Shown piece after piece: positions 1 to 8,467 of a stretch of DNA of 15,827 bases. The notes beneath the pieces are model-generated. The model searched no databases. It worked only from the letters and a program-made list of their open reading frames with translations, and was not told the origin of the DNA. The stretch comes from Pyropia haitanensis (taxonomy: Eukaryota > Rhodophyta > Bangiophyceae > Bangiales > Bangiaceae): assembly GCA_008729055.1 (NCBI GenBank), contig SDUX01000095.1:1-15827 (forward strand). The letters are read 5' to 3'. Numbering within the stretch: position 1 is the first letter of the stretch; each line of letters begins with the position of its first letter. The translations under genes were made by a program, and so were the position numbers.

Positions 1-1991
1 CAATTTGTTCCGCTCCTTCTCCCACGGCGCCTTCTCTGCTTTCAACGGAGCAAGAAGATCCCGGGAGCCGGCATACATATGAGTGAGCCAGAAATCCTTG
101 ATTTGCTTTCGCTCCGCGTCTCTCCACTGATCAGCCCTTTTTCCCGAACCAGCTGACGAAGCCCTTCGGGAAGAGCATTGTTCCGCTTCCCCTGATTCTG
201 CTCCACCCAGACTTTCCAGGACCAGGCAGGGTCGGTAGCGGGATTCGTCTCGAACGAGATGCCCAGTCTGTCCCATCCGACAGTTCCGCCGAACTGAGTA
301 AATGCATAGCCGGTCACTTTGAAGCCCTTTTTCAATCCGAGCTTCGCGGCCGGGATCTCGAGCCGAACCCATTTCCCGGGCTCAGGGAGCGGACCGAGGT
401 GCACTTTTTCAAAGGTCCCCGGCTTTCCGAATCCGATTTTTTCCTGATCTCCCCAGATCGCACGATGCTTCCAGCCACCCACGTGGAACTGGATCATGAT
501 CGCTTCCGGTGGAGCGGAAGAATCAAGAAAGGTGTGAACAAAAATGGTTGCCTTGTCAGGAACCACAAACTCGGCACCGCCGGAAAAGTAATCCTGCGCC
601 ACTGCCTTCGGTGCCGTCCGGGAAATTGCCAGGTTTCCGGAAAAAACCTCTCCCTGCCCGCGATCAAACCAACTTGAGAGCCTCACCAGCCACCTGTGGA
701 TTTGTCCCTTTCGGAAATCCGTCTTCGAACCAGACACGTTCTGTATTTCGGACTGGCGGCACGGGATTTTCGAGAGCTGGGTCGGAGTAGGAAAGCTTCG
801 CGACTGCCCCGGATATCTTTTCATCCGTTGCCGCGATTTTCCGGTTCAGTTCCTTCACCCGCTTTTCATCTTCTGGAGACGTCAGGCGCAGAATCGGCGG
901 GGTATCGATCTTGTTCCCATCCATCGCCGGATCCGCCGCGCTGTGAAAAAAGGAGTAGAGCGAGTAGTAGTCCTTCGCGGATATGGGATCAAATTTGTGG
1001 TCGTGACAAACGGCGCACCCGCCCGTGAGCCCATCCAGACTTCTATCATTGTGGTCGTGCGGTCGACTGCGTAGCGGTAGATCCACTCTTCATTGATACT
1101 TCCCCCTTCGCTGGTTGTGACGTTGCAGCGGTTGAATCCCGAGGCAATCAACTGGTCGCGCGAAGGCTTCTCAAGAAGGTCTCCCGCAAGCTGCCATCGG
1201 TGAACTCGTCAAAGCGCAGATTTTCATTGAAGGCACGAACCACCCAGTCCCGGTATGGCCACAACGAGCGCTCGTTGTCGAGATGGAGTCCATGGGTGTC
1301 TGCATAGCGCGCCGAGGTCAAGCCAGTAGCGTGCCATGTGTTCACCGTAGGCCGGCTTTGCCAGCAGGCGCTCGACGAGCTGCTCATACGCATCCGGAGA
1401 TTGATCTGCGAGAAAGGCATCGACTTCATCCGGGGTCGGAGGCAATCCCGTGAGATCCAGAGTGACCCTTCGGATTATCGTTTCCTTATCAGCAGGTTTA
1501 TTAGGCGTTAACCCCTCTTTTTTCACCTTTTTATAAACAAAAGAATCAATCGGGTTGTCACTGTCCTTTGCAGCAGGTGGAGCCGGTTTCTGCGGCGCGA
1601 CGAACGACCAATGCGTTTCGAATTCGGCCCCCTGCTCAATCCAGCGCTTGAGAATGTCCCTTTCTCTCTTCGTCAACTTCCGGTGAAATTCGGGCGGCGG
1701 CATGACTTCGTCCGCGTCGTCCGAGATCATTCTCTGCCACGCTTCGCTTTTCTCCAAATCACGCGGCACTATGGCTGCATACCCACCGAGATCTGCGAAA
1801 GCGCCGTTTGCTGTGTCGAGACGCAAATCGGCCTTTCTCTCCTTTCCATCAAATCCGTGGCAGGCAAAACACGCATCCGAGAGGATCGGACGCACGTCCA
1901 TGTTGAACGAAACCTCATCAGCGCCGTGCAACAGAGGAAGCAGATTCACGAATACCAGCGCAGACAGTCGTATCCAGATTCGGGAGGACAT
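1..1991 (-). CDS. PSCyt1/DUF1549/DUF1553 secreted cytochrome-c-like protein (3' end off window, frameshifted)
   Basis: Large extracytoplasmic protein of the planctomycete cytochrome family; its biochemical role is not established. From the ATG at 1991 there is a signal peptide (hydrophobic stretch about residues 8-22, likely cut after LLHGA), then PSCyt1 with a heme-type CFACH motif (C41, C44, H45), then DUF1549 starting near PIDSFVYKK and including [18 protein letters not shown] and the WLDLARYAD-type motif. A second CxxCH follows ([11 protein letters not shown], about 990-1020). A beta-rich inserted region of carbohydrate-binding or LamG type follows (about 230-700), and the start of DUF1553 ([18 protein letters not shown], about 30-85) runs off the left edge. 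The frame changes near 1316, 1203, 1031, 667 and 143; each is repaired by one base, several in homopolymers, for example a lost A in the A-run at about 143. I read these as sequencing errors. It is divergent from the MscS gene. Family call is firm, function is not. Confidence 0.85.
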
Positions 1992-2107
1992 TCCTCAGGC
2001 TACCGTTGCGCGCCAGCCCCGGCAAGATCACAATTGCGTGACACATCCCGCAGTCCTGCCAATGCAAATCGCACGACCCGCTGCGTTTCGTGATTGCGAT
2101 AGAAGGA
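1992..2107. other. Divergent intergenic region between the DUF1549/DUF1553 gene and the MscS gene
   Basis: About 116 bases separate the two divergent start codons and must hold the promoters of both genes. I could not pick out convincing -35/-10 pairs or an inverted repeat on either strand. The minus-strand gene has GAGG just before its ATG, and the plus-strand ATG at 2108 is immediately preceded by GAAGGA, which is too close for a normal ribosome binding site. Confidence 0.4.
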
Positions 2108-3871
2108 ATGGCGGCAAAGTTGCCGAATGTCCAAAGCAACCTCATTACGTCCGCATCTGCTCATCGCAGGACTTTTCTCGCGGCGATTCCTTTTCTTCAA
2201 GCCCAGACAGGAGTTCCGGAAACGGATGAAAAGGATGCGGCGGAAACCACCAAACCGCTCGACTCGGAGCTGGCGAGTCCGCAGGACACATTGATCACAT
2301 TTTTAAAAGGAATTGAAGCGGCACAGGGTTCAAAAGACGAGCTGCAGTGGGAAAAGGTTTACAAAACCATCGAAATCGCTCCCAGCGCAGGCAACGCGAG
2401 AAAGGATGCCGCTCTTCGACTTCACCGGATCATCAGCGGGCTTGGCGACATCACCCCGGAAGTGCTTGCTCCAAACCCCGATGAAACCGAAGAAGACCGT
2501 CTCGAGCGGTTTGAACTGTTCCCCGGAAATCCCAGAGAGGCCGCATCTGAAGCTTTCAAAGAAAAATTCGGTGAGTTGGAGGAGGAAATTCCGGGAACAA
2601 TTGTGCTGGCACACAAGCCCGGAACCGGTTGGCTGTTCAATGCTGAAACGGTCGACTCTATCAATCCGCTCGCGGGCTGGATGGAGGAACAGGGGGTGGA
2701 TGCGCTCGACGTTGACGACGATCGACCGCTGGCAGACGTCATTCGCGACTTTGTTCCGGCCTGGGCGAAAAACCGGTTTTTCCTTGGCCTCGAAATTTGG
2801 CAGTGGGTTGCACTTTCTCTGATCACGCTGATTTCCGTCCTCACTTACCTGGTGGGAACGATCTTTCTCGGCCGGATATTCTCCCACCTTTGGAAGAAAT
2901 TTCGCGGTGAAACCATCGATCGGGACCGGGCCAGAATCGCACGACCTGTCGCTTTGATTCTCGGATCTCTGGTGTTCATTGCCCTGCTCAAATTCCTCGG
3001 GATCATCGGAATTTCGCTGGCCGTATTCCTTCTGGCAGGCCGGCTCACACTGGTTGCAGGCGTCACCTGGACCGCATGGTCGCTCACGAATTTCCTCACC
3101 GATGTCTGGGCACGCTACGCCGAGGAGACCGAGTCGACCTTTGATGACATGATGGTTCCGCTTGTCCGGAAAACCTTCAAATTGATCATCGTGATCTGGG
3201 CGATCGTCTACATAGCCGCATCGATCGACATCCTGAATTTCGTCACCCCCCTCCTCGCTGGATTTGGTCTCGCCGGCCTTGCCGTTTCCTTCGCCGCACA
3301 GGATCTCATTCGAAACCTCTTTGGTGGAGTGACAATCTTTCTCGACCGCCCTTTCCAGGTCGGTGAACGAATCGTTCTCGATGGTCACGACGGAATCGTT
3401 GAAGAAATCGGTTTCCGTTCGTCCCGCCTCCGGACAAAAGACGGATACCTTGTCACTGTTCCCAACGGAACCATCACGAGCAACAGCGTGGAAAATATCG
3501 GCAGGCGACCGGCAATCCGCCGGGATTTCTCCATCGGAGTCACCTACGACACCAGCCCCGAACGGATCGCACAGGTCATCGACCTCATTCAGGAGATCCT
3601 CGCCCGCCCGGAATTTCGCGACCATCTTTCCCCCTCGGTGAAAGGCAAGGCACTCACTCCGAAGGTATTCTTTGAAAACTTCGGCGACAGCGCGCTTTTG
3701 ATCCGGATCGTATACTGGTATGAAGGATCGGGATACTGGGACTTCAAAGAACACAGCGGAAAAGTGAATTTGACGATCCTCAAAGAACTCAACGATCTCG
3801 GAATCGAAATCGCGTTCCCGACTCAGACAATTCACCTGTCAGCGGATGCTCCTCCGCAAGACAGATCGTAG
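2108..3871 (+). CDS. MscS-family mechanosensitive ion channel with large N-terminal extracytoplasmic domain
   Basis: Predicted membrane channel that opens under membrane tension to release solutes during hypo-osmotic shock. The intact frame gives 587 residues from the ATG at 2108, or 593 from a GTG at 2090; the start is uncertain. Positions below count from the GTG. Residues about 25-38 (RRTFLAAIPFLQAQ) may be a short export signal. Residues about 60-225 form a soluble domain beginning SPQDTLITFLKGIEAA, a type seen in PVC MscS homologues. Membrane segments are about 237-262, 283-303, 306-330, 361-383 and the pore-lining helix region 384-415 (GFGLAGLAVSFAAQDLIRNL), the classic Gly/Ala-rich MscS TM3. 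The cytoplasmic beta domain follows (VGERIVLDGHDGIVEEIGFR, then TVPNGTITSNSVENI), and the C-terminal alpha/beta domain ends in PTQTIHL. It lies 63 bases before the formate dehydrogenase genes on the same strand, so co-transcription is possible. Confidence 0.92.
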   Translation: MAAKLPNVQSNLITSASAHRRTFLAAIPFLQAQTGVPETDEKDAAETTKPLDSELASPQDTLITFLKGIEAAQGSKDELQWEKVYKTIEIAPSAGNARKDAALRLHRIISGLGDITPEVLAPNPDETEEDRLERFELFPGNPREAASEAFKEKFGELEEEIPGTIVLAHKPGTGWLFNAETVDSINPLAGWMEEQGVDALDVDDDRPLADVIRDFVPAWAKNRFFLGLEIWQWVALSLITLISVLTYLVGTIFLGRIFSHLWKKFRGETIDRDRARIARPVALILGSLVFIALLKFLGIIGISLAVFLLAGRLTLVAGVTWTAWSLTNFLTDVWARYAEETESTFDDMMVPLVRKTFKLIIVIWAIVYIAASIDILNFVTPLLAGFGLAGLAVSFAAQDLIRNLFGGVTIFLDRPFQVGERIVLDGHDGIVEEIGFRSSRLRTKDGYLVTVPNGTITSNSVENIGRRPAIRRDFSIGVTYDTSPERIAQVIDLIQEILARPEFRDHLSPSVKGKALTPKVFFENFGDSALLIRIVYWYEGSGYWDFKEHSGKVNLTILKELNDLGIEIAFPTQTIHLSADAPPQDRS

Positions 3872-3934
3872 GGCGGGAAAAATTCGATCTCAAATCTTGA
3901 CCAGACTGCCCCCCAGCGCGCATGTTTACAACTT

Positions 3935-5611
3935 ATGCCGAGTCCTACCAATGATGAGATCACAGCGAAGTGGAAGAGTGAGCCAGCCCCTCTTCTTCCG
4001 ATGCTCCATGCGTTTCACAATCGCGACGGTTTCCTGTCGGAAGACTCGATTCGATCTGTCTCAGACGCTCTGAAAATCCCTATCGCCGAGCTCTGGGGCA
4101 CGGTTACTTTTTACCACCATTTTTCACGCGAAGCCCCCGGAAAATCAGCTCCGCGCGTCTGCACCGGCAATGTCTGCTGCCTCAACGGCGGTCGGGAGCT
4201 CTACGAATCGATGAAGGCGGAGGGCGCAACCGAGATGCCCTGCGCCGGTCGCTGCGACGACATGGTCCCGGTAATCATCGATGACAAAGCCTGGGTCGGG
4301 CTGGAGAAAGATTCGCTGGAGCACCGCGCCACTCCTTTGCCGGTGGAAAACCCCGGGAAAATTGAGGAGTGCGTTTTCTCCCAAATTCGCAAACCCGGCC
4401 GGGCAACTCTCGAAGGCTATCGGAATACCGGCGGCTACTCGGGGTTGGAAAAAGCGATCAGAGAATCCACTCCGGAACAGGTCGTTCAAATCATCACCGA
4501 CAGCAAACTGGCCGGTCGCGGCGGGGCCGGATTTCCTACCGGCATCAAGTGGAAAGCGGTTGCAGAAGCGCCCGGAGATCCCAAGTGCATTGTCTGCAAC
4601 GCAGACGAAGGCGAGCCTGGCTGCTTCAAAGACCGCACTCTGATGGACCACGATCCCTTTGCTGTGATCGAGGGAATGACACTCGCGGCCTTTGCAACCG
4701 GAGCACCGCTTGGTTTTATCTACCTGCGTTATGAATACCCCGAGACGGAAGCCATTCTCGAAAACGCTATCGCAGATGCAATTGCAGGCGGGCTGCTCGG
4801 GGAGAATATTCTCGGCAGCGGTTTCACCTTTCACCTCTACGTTCGTCGCGGAGCGGGAGCCTATATCTGCGGGGAAGAAGGCTCGCTCCTGAACAGCCTT
4901 GAAGGCAAACATCCCTTTCCCCGTAACAAACCACCCTTCCCCGTTACACACGGCTTCAATGACAAGCCTACCGCAGTGAACAATGTCGAGACGCTCGCAT
5001 CTGTTCCTCACATTGTTGCAAAAGGGGCGGATTGGTATCAGTCACTGGGTCTGGGTGATCACGCCGGAACGAAGGTGATCAGTCTTTCCGGCGACGTGCA
5101 GCGCCCCGGGAACTACGAGGTCCCTTTCGGACTGCCGCTCCAGACCTTGCTCCACGAATGGGCCGGAGGCCCGCGCGAAGGGAGAACGATCCAGGCTGTC
5201 ACCATGGCCGGTTTATCGGGAGGATTTCTTGCCGGGAAAGACCTTGAAGTGACGCTCGATGATCCTTGCATCAAGCCAAAAGGTTCTTTCCTCGGTGCGG
5301 GAGGCATCATGGTTTTTGACGACAGCCGTGACATGGTGGCTGCGGCTCACGATGCGATGGCGTTCTTCGCCCATGAGAGTTGCGGAAAATGCTTCCCCTG
5401 TCGCATCGGAACACAGCGTATCACCGAGCGCCTCAACGGATCCACTCCCCCGCTCGGCTATCCGGAATGGCTCGCTGAAATCGAAGACATTGGCAGCACC
5501 ATGAAGTCAACGAGCGCCTGCGGTCTCGGCATGGCAGCACCACACGTGACCGAGTCATTGCTTCGATACTTCCCGGAACAGGTCGAGGCACATGTCGCCG
5601 GAGCAAAATAG
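3935..5611 (+). CDS. fdhB: NAD-linked formate dehydrogenase beta subunit (NuoE-NuoF fusion, FMN/NAD diaphorase)
   Basis: Electron-output subunit predicted to pass electrons from the catalytic subunit through FeS clusters to FMN and NAD+. 558 residues, uninterrupted. Residues about 1-70 are the NuoE helical bundle. Residues 71-130 are a thioredoxin-like [2Fe-2S] domain with C76-x4-C81 and C103-x3-C107, all four ligands present. The NuoF part follows: the glycine-rich GRGGAGFPTGIKW (194-206), NADEGEPG (222-229), GAGAYICGEE (306-315), and a [4Fe-4S] site C483-x2-C486-x2-C489 with the distal C529. It ends 61 bases before the catalytic gene. This fused, two-gene arrangement resembles the Fdh1 beta subunit of Methylorubrum extorquens (family knowledge) more than the FdsGBAD type, where the gamma subunit is separate. 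A hydrogenase or complex I role is possible for the fold but unlikely next to a formate dehydrogenase alpha gene. No clear Shine-Dalgarno precedes the ATG. The symbol follows the Fdh1 naming. Confidence 0.93.
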   Translation: MPSPTNDEITAKWKSEPAPLLPMLHAFHNRDGFLSEDSIRSVSDALKIPIAELWGTVTFYHHFSREAPGKSAPRVCTGNVCCLNGGRELYESMKAEGATEMPCAGRCDDMVPVIIDDKAWVGLEKDSLEHRATPLPVENPGKIEECVFSQIRKPGRATLEGYRNTGGYSGLEKAIRESTPEQVVQIITDSKLAGRGGAGFPTGIKWKAVAEAPGDPKCIVCNADEGEPGCFKDRTLMDHDPFAVIEGMTLAAFATGAPLGFIYLRYEYPETEAILENAIADAIAGGLLGENILGSGFTFHLYVRRGAGAYICGEEGSLLNSLEGKHPFPRNKPPFPVTHGFNDKPTAVNNVETLASVPHIVAKGADWYQSLGLGDHAGTKVISLSGDVQRPGNYEVPFGLPLQTLLHEWAGGPREGRTIQAVTMAGLSGGFLAGKDLEVTLDDPCIKPKGSFLGAGGIMVFDDSRDMVAAAHDAMAFFAHESCGKCFPCRIGTQRITERLNGSTPPLGYPEWLAEIEDIGSTMKSTSACGLGMAAPHVTESLLRYFPEQVEAHVAGAK

Positions 5612-5672
5612 TCCGCCAATTCGTGTTCTTTGAGACTTGCAGCATAGTGACAGAATCTTTACTCTAACAAAG

Positions 5673-8397
5673 ATGTATTCCGACTCCGAAACTGCCTCCG
5701 CTACCAGGGTTCTCACCATGACGCTCGACGGCGAGCCGGTCGAGTTCAACGACGGTGAGACAATCTACGAAGTGGCCGAGCGCCACAAGCGCGAGGTCCC
5801 CACCCTCTGCTACGACGAGCGCCTCGAAGCCTTCGGAGCCTGCCGCCTCTGCGTCGTTGAGGTGGAGGGGATTCGCAATCCCGTCGCCTCCTGCACAACG
5901 AAAGCAACCGACGGCATTGTGGTCCGCACGCGGACAGAAGCGATTGAAAAGCATCGCAAAACCCTCCTCGAACTCGTCGCTTCGGAAAACCGCAATGTCG
6001 ATGTCAATGCTCTAAGTGGCTACGCGTCGCAGGAGCTCACCGTTCTCGTTGACCGCTATTCCGCGCGAACGGGACGTTTTGCCGGGAAAAAGTCCGGCAC
6101 CTCGAATACCGACGATAAAAACCCGTTCATCCTGCGGGACTACGACAATTGCATTTCCTGCTACCGCTGCGTCAGAGTCTGCGCGGAACAGGAAGGCGAT
6201 TACGCGATCAACGTGAAGAATCGCGGCTTTCACACCCAGATCATCACTGAATTCGACAACGATCTGCGCGACTCAAACTGCACCTTCTGCGGTCAGTGTG
6301 TTCAGACCTGCCCGACTGGAGCACTCGGAGACAAGAAAGCTCTTCGTGATTCCGACACTCCGGGAGAAATCAAAAAGACCCGGACAATCTGCCCGTATTG
6401 CGGCGTCGGTTGTTCCGTCGACATGCTCAGTAAAGGCGAAAAGATCGTCGGCGTGCAACCGGCTATGGACGGTCCCGCCAACGAAGGCGCACTTTGCATC
6501 AAAGGGCAGTTCGCTTTCGACTTCATTCAAAATGCAGATCGGCTGAAGAAACCGCTGATCCGTCGAGAAGACGGGGAACTCCACGAATGCGAGTGGGACG
6601 AGGCCCTCGACTTCGCAGCAGCCGGATTCGCAAAAGTCCGGGACAAATTCGGCCGGCACAGTATCTACGGTGTCGCCTCCGGGCGGGCGCCGCACGAGGC
6701 TGCCTACACGATGCAGAAATTCATAAGAGCATCGTTCGGGACCAACTACATAGACAACTGTTCCCGAGCGTGACACGCTCCCACAGTTGCCGGTCTGGCA
6801 GCTACTATCGGCCGAGGCGCAATGAGCAACCCGCTCCGTGATATGGAGTTGCCGGATGTCATTTTCGCAATTGGAACCAACATGACCGAGTGTCATCCGG
6901 TCGCGGCGACACGTTTAAAGAAAGCCATCTCGCGCGGAGCGAGAATGGTTGTCGCCGACCCCCGGAAAACGACTCTCGCAAAACTCGCCGATCTCCATCT
7001 GCCGATTCGGGTGGGATCAGACGTCGCTCTTCTTCTCGCAATGGCTCATGTCATCCAGCGAGAGGGATTGATTGATGAAGCCTTCATCGCTGACCGGACT
7101 GCCGGCGGAGAGGAATTCCTCGAGCACGTAAAGGAATTTACCCCCGAATGGGCCTCAAAAATTTGTGAAGTCCCGGCTGCCGACATCGAGCAGGCGGGTC
7201 TGATCTACGGACAGGGCAACCCGTCCGCGATCTACTACACGCTCGGTATCACGGAACACATCTGTGGAGTGGACAATGTGCAGTCACTCTGCAACATCGC
7301 CCTGATGACCGGCAACCTCGGCGTCGAGGGAGGCGGGATCAATCCGATGCGGGGGCAGAATAACATTCAGGGAGCCGGCGACTGCGGGGCAGTTCCCGCA
7401 AACTTCCCGGGCTTTCAGCCCTGCAACGATCCGGCGAGCGTGGAAAAATTCAACAAGCTCTACCAGCAGCAGATCGACCCCGAACGCGGAATCACAAAAG
7501 TGCGCGCTCTCGATACCTGTGGAGACGGAATTCACGCGATGATCATCGACGGGGAAAATACCGTGGTATCTGATCCCGACCGCAACCATTGCACTCACGC
7601 GCTCAAGAGTCTCGATCACCTCGTTGTCATCGACATCTTTCTCACAGAGACCGCGGAACTTGCCGATGTAGTTTTTCCCGCCACGGCCTGGGGGAAACCG
7701 ACGGCGTCCAGACAAACACGGAGCGACGCGTGCAGCGACTGCGGCAGGCGGTTCCTCCTGTCGGCGAAGCGAAACCCGACTGGTGGATCGTCAGCGAAAT
7801 CGCAAAACGTCTGGGCACTCGGGGCTTTGAATACAACTCCGCGAAGGACGTCTTCAACGAACTCTGTGAGCTCAGCCCCATTTATGCCGGCCTCGACTGG
7901 GACCGCATCGAGAACAGTGAGTACCAGTGGCCGGTTCCGGACAAGGATCACCCCGGCACTCCCCGCCTCCATGAAAAGGAATTCAAAAACGGCCGGGGCC
8001 TCTTCAAAATCATTGGATACCGGGACCCCGCGGAAGTCATCAGTGAGGATTTCCCCCTCTGGCTAACTACGGACGTCGATTGCAGGCCTACCACACCCGC
8101 ACCCAGACCGGGCGAAGCGCCGGCATTGAGTATCTTCTGTCCGAAGAGTCTCTCGAAATGCACCCGGAAGACGCCGAAAAACTTGGGCTGACCCACGGGA
8201 GTATGGCGAGGATGTCGAGTGCCCGCGGCAGTATTGAAATTTCAGGTAAAAGTCACTGACATGTCGCCCCGGGCACCGTCTTCACTTCGTTTTCCTTCGC
8301 CAATGTTCCCGTCAACATTCTGACCGGATCAGGGTACGACCCCGTGACGGAAACTGCCGAGCTGAAGGTATGCCCGGTTCGTGTCGAACCCGCCTGA
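5673..8397 (+). CDS. fdhA: Selenocysteine-containing NAD-linked formate dehydrogenase alpha (catalytic) subunit
   Basis: Catalytic Mo/W-bis-MGD subunit interconverting formate and CO2; no Tat signal, so cytoplasmic. About 908 residues when read through. Counting from the ATG at 5673 (a TTG at 5637 is an alternative): NuoG-like [2Fe-2S] ligands C46, C57, C60, C74; two ferredoxin-type [4Fe-4S] sites C160/163/166/170 and C203/206/209/213; the MopB cluster C240, C243, C247, C275 followed by Lys277. TGA codon 367 sits in DNCSRA-U-HAPTVAGL, exactly the catalytic Sec/Cys plus His of formate dehydrogenases. Both flanks share one frame, so this is read-through and not a frameshift. Further on, GGGINPMRGQNNIQGAGD and the C-terminal MopB domain (LTGSGYDPVTETAELKVCPV) match the family. 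Apparent sequencing indels lie near 7697 (lost G in a G-run), 8073 (lost G), 8240 (extra T) and 8260 (lost base). It probably forms an operon with the preceding beta subunit. Selenocysteine genes selA, selB, selC and selD must lie elsewhere. Confidence 0.93.
6771..6773 (+). other. In-frame TGA selenocysteine codon of fdhA
   Basis: The TGA is codon 379 counted from 5637 (367 from the ATG at 5673). The frame before it (from 5637) and after it (continuing through 6822 and beyond) is the same, with no base gained or lost. The flanking residues DNCSRA and HAPTVAGLA align with the active-site segment of formate dehydrogenases, where the residue is Sec or Cys followed by His. I infer translation as selenocysteine. 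Confidence 0.92.
6785..6803 (+). promoter_or_regulatory. Bacterial SECIS hairpin inside fdhA
   Basis: A 7-bp stem (AGTTGCC at 6785-6791 with GGCAGCT at 6797-6803, one pair being T-G) closes a 5-base loop GGTCT at 6792-6796. The loop starts 19 bases after the TGA. From established knowledge, the E. coli fdhF SECIS has the same GGUCU apical sequence at the same distance and is bound by SelB to deliver Sec-tRNA. The hairpin also encodes the conserved protein segment VAGLA, so it is under double constraint. Confidence 0.88.
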
Positions 8398-8420
8398 AAC
8401 CGCCTCGAAACATCACGAAC

Positions 8421-8445
8421 CGGTCCCGGCTCATCGACGGGACCG
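8421..8445. terminator. Candidate bidirectional terminator hairpin between convergent genes
   Basis: Perfect 8-bp inverted repeat (CGGTCCCG at 8421-8428 and CGGGACCG at 8438-8445) with a 9-base loop. It lies 24 bases after the fdhA stop and just before the end of the convergent small gene. There is no T-run, so it could be an RNA-stabilising hairpin or not an intrinsic terminator at all. Confidence 0.5.
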
Positions 8446-8450
8446 CTCCC

Positions 8451-8465
8451 GGAGGAAAGTCCTCC
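8451..8465. terminator. Second short hairpin after fdhA
   Basis: Perfect 6-bp inverted repeat GGAGGA / TCCTCC with a 3-base loop (AAG), five bases beyond the first hairpin. The pair of GC-rich hairpins fills the space between convergent fdhA and the small minus-strand gene. No T-tract follows on either strand. Confidence 0.35.
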
Positions 8466-8467
8466 CG

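Noticed and set aside
2330..3835. 501-codon open frame antisense to the MscS gene
   Set aside because: The plus strand encodes a clear full-length MscS protein here. The antisense product has no recognisable motif and low-complexity acidic composition typical of a shadow frame in GC-rich coding DNA.
3897..3925. Promoter before the NuoE-NuoF gene (TTGACC with a 17-base spacer)
   Set aside because: The matching -10 position (GCATGT) is poor and would place transcription start almost at the ATG. Too weak to annotate.
4145..5011. 288-codon open frame antisense to the NuoE-NuoF fusion
   Set aside because: It overlaps strongly conserved NuoE/NuoF sequence on the plus strand and shows no family motif; a shadow frame.
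6822..8066. A separate formate dehydrogenase gene starting at ATG 6822
   Set aside because: It is the in-frame continuation after the Sec codon; the active-site segment lies upstream of this ATG, so an independent start would lack the catalytic residue and all cluster domains.
8257..8259. A second in-frame TGA near the end of fdhA as a second selenocysteine
   Set aside because: The residues just before it (SGKSH) do not fit the family, while a neighbouring frame reads QVKVTD, which does. An extra T near 8240 and a lost base near 8260 compensate each other and create a false TGA. No SECIS-like hairpin follows.
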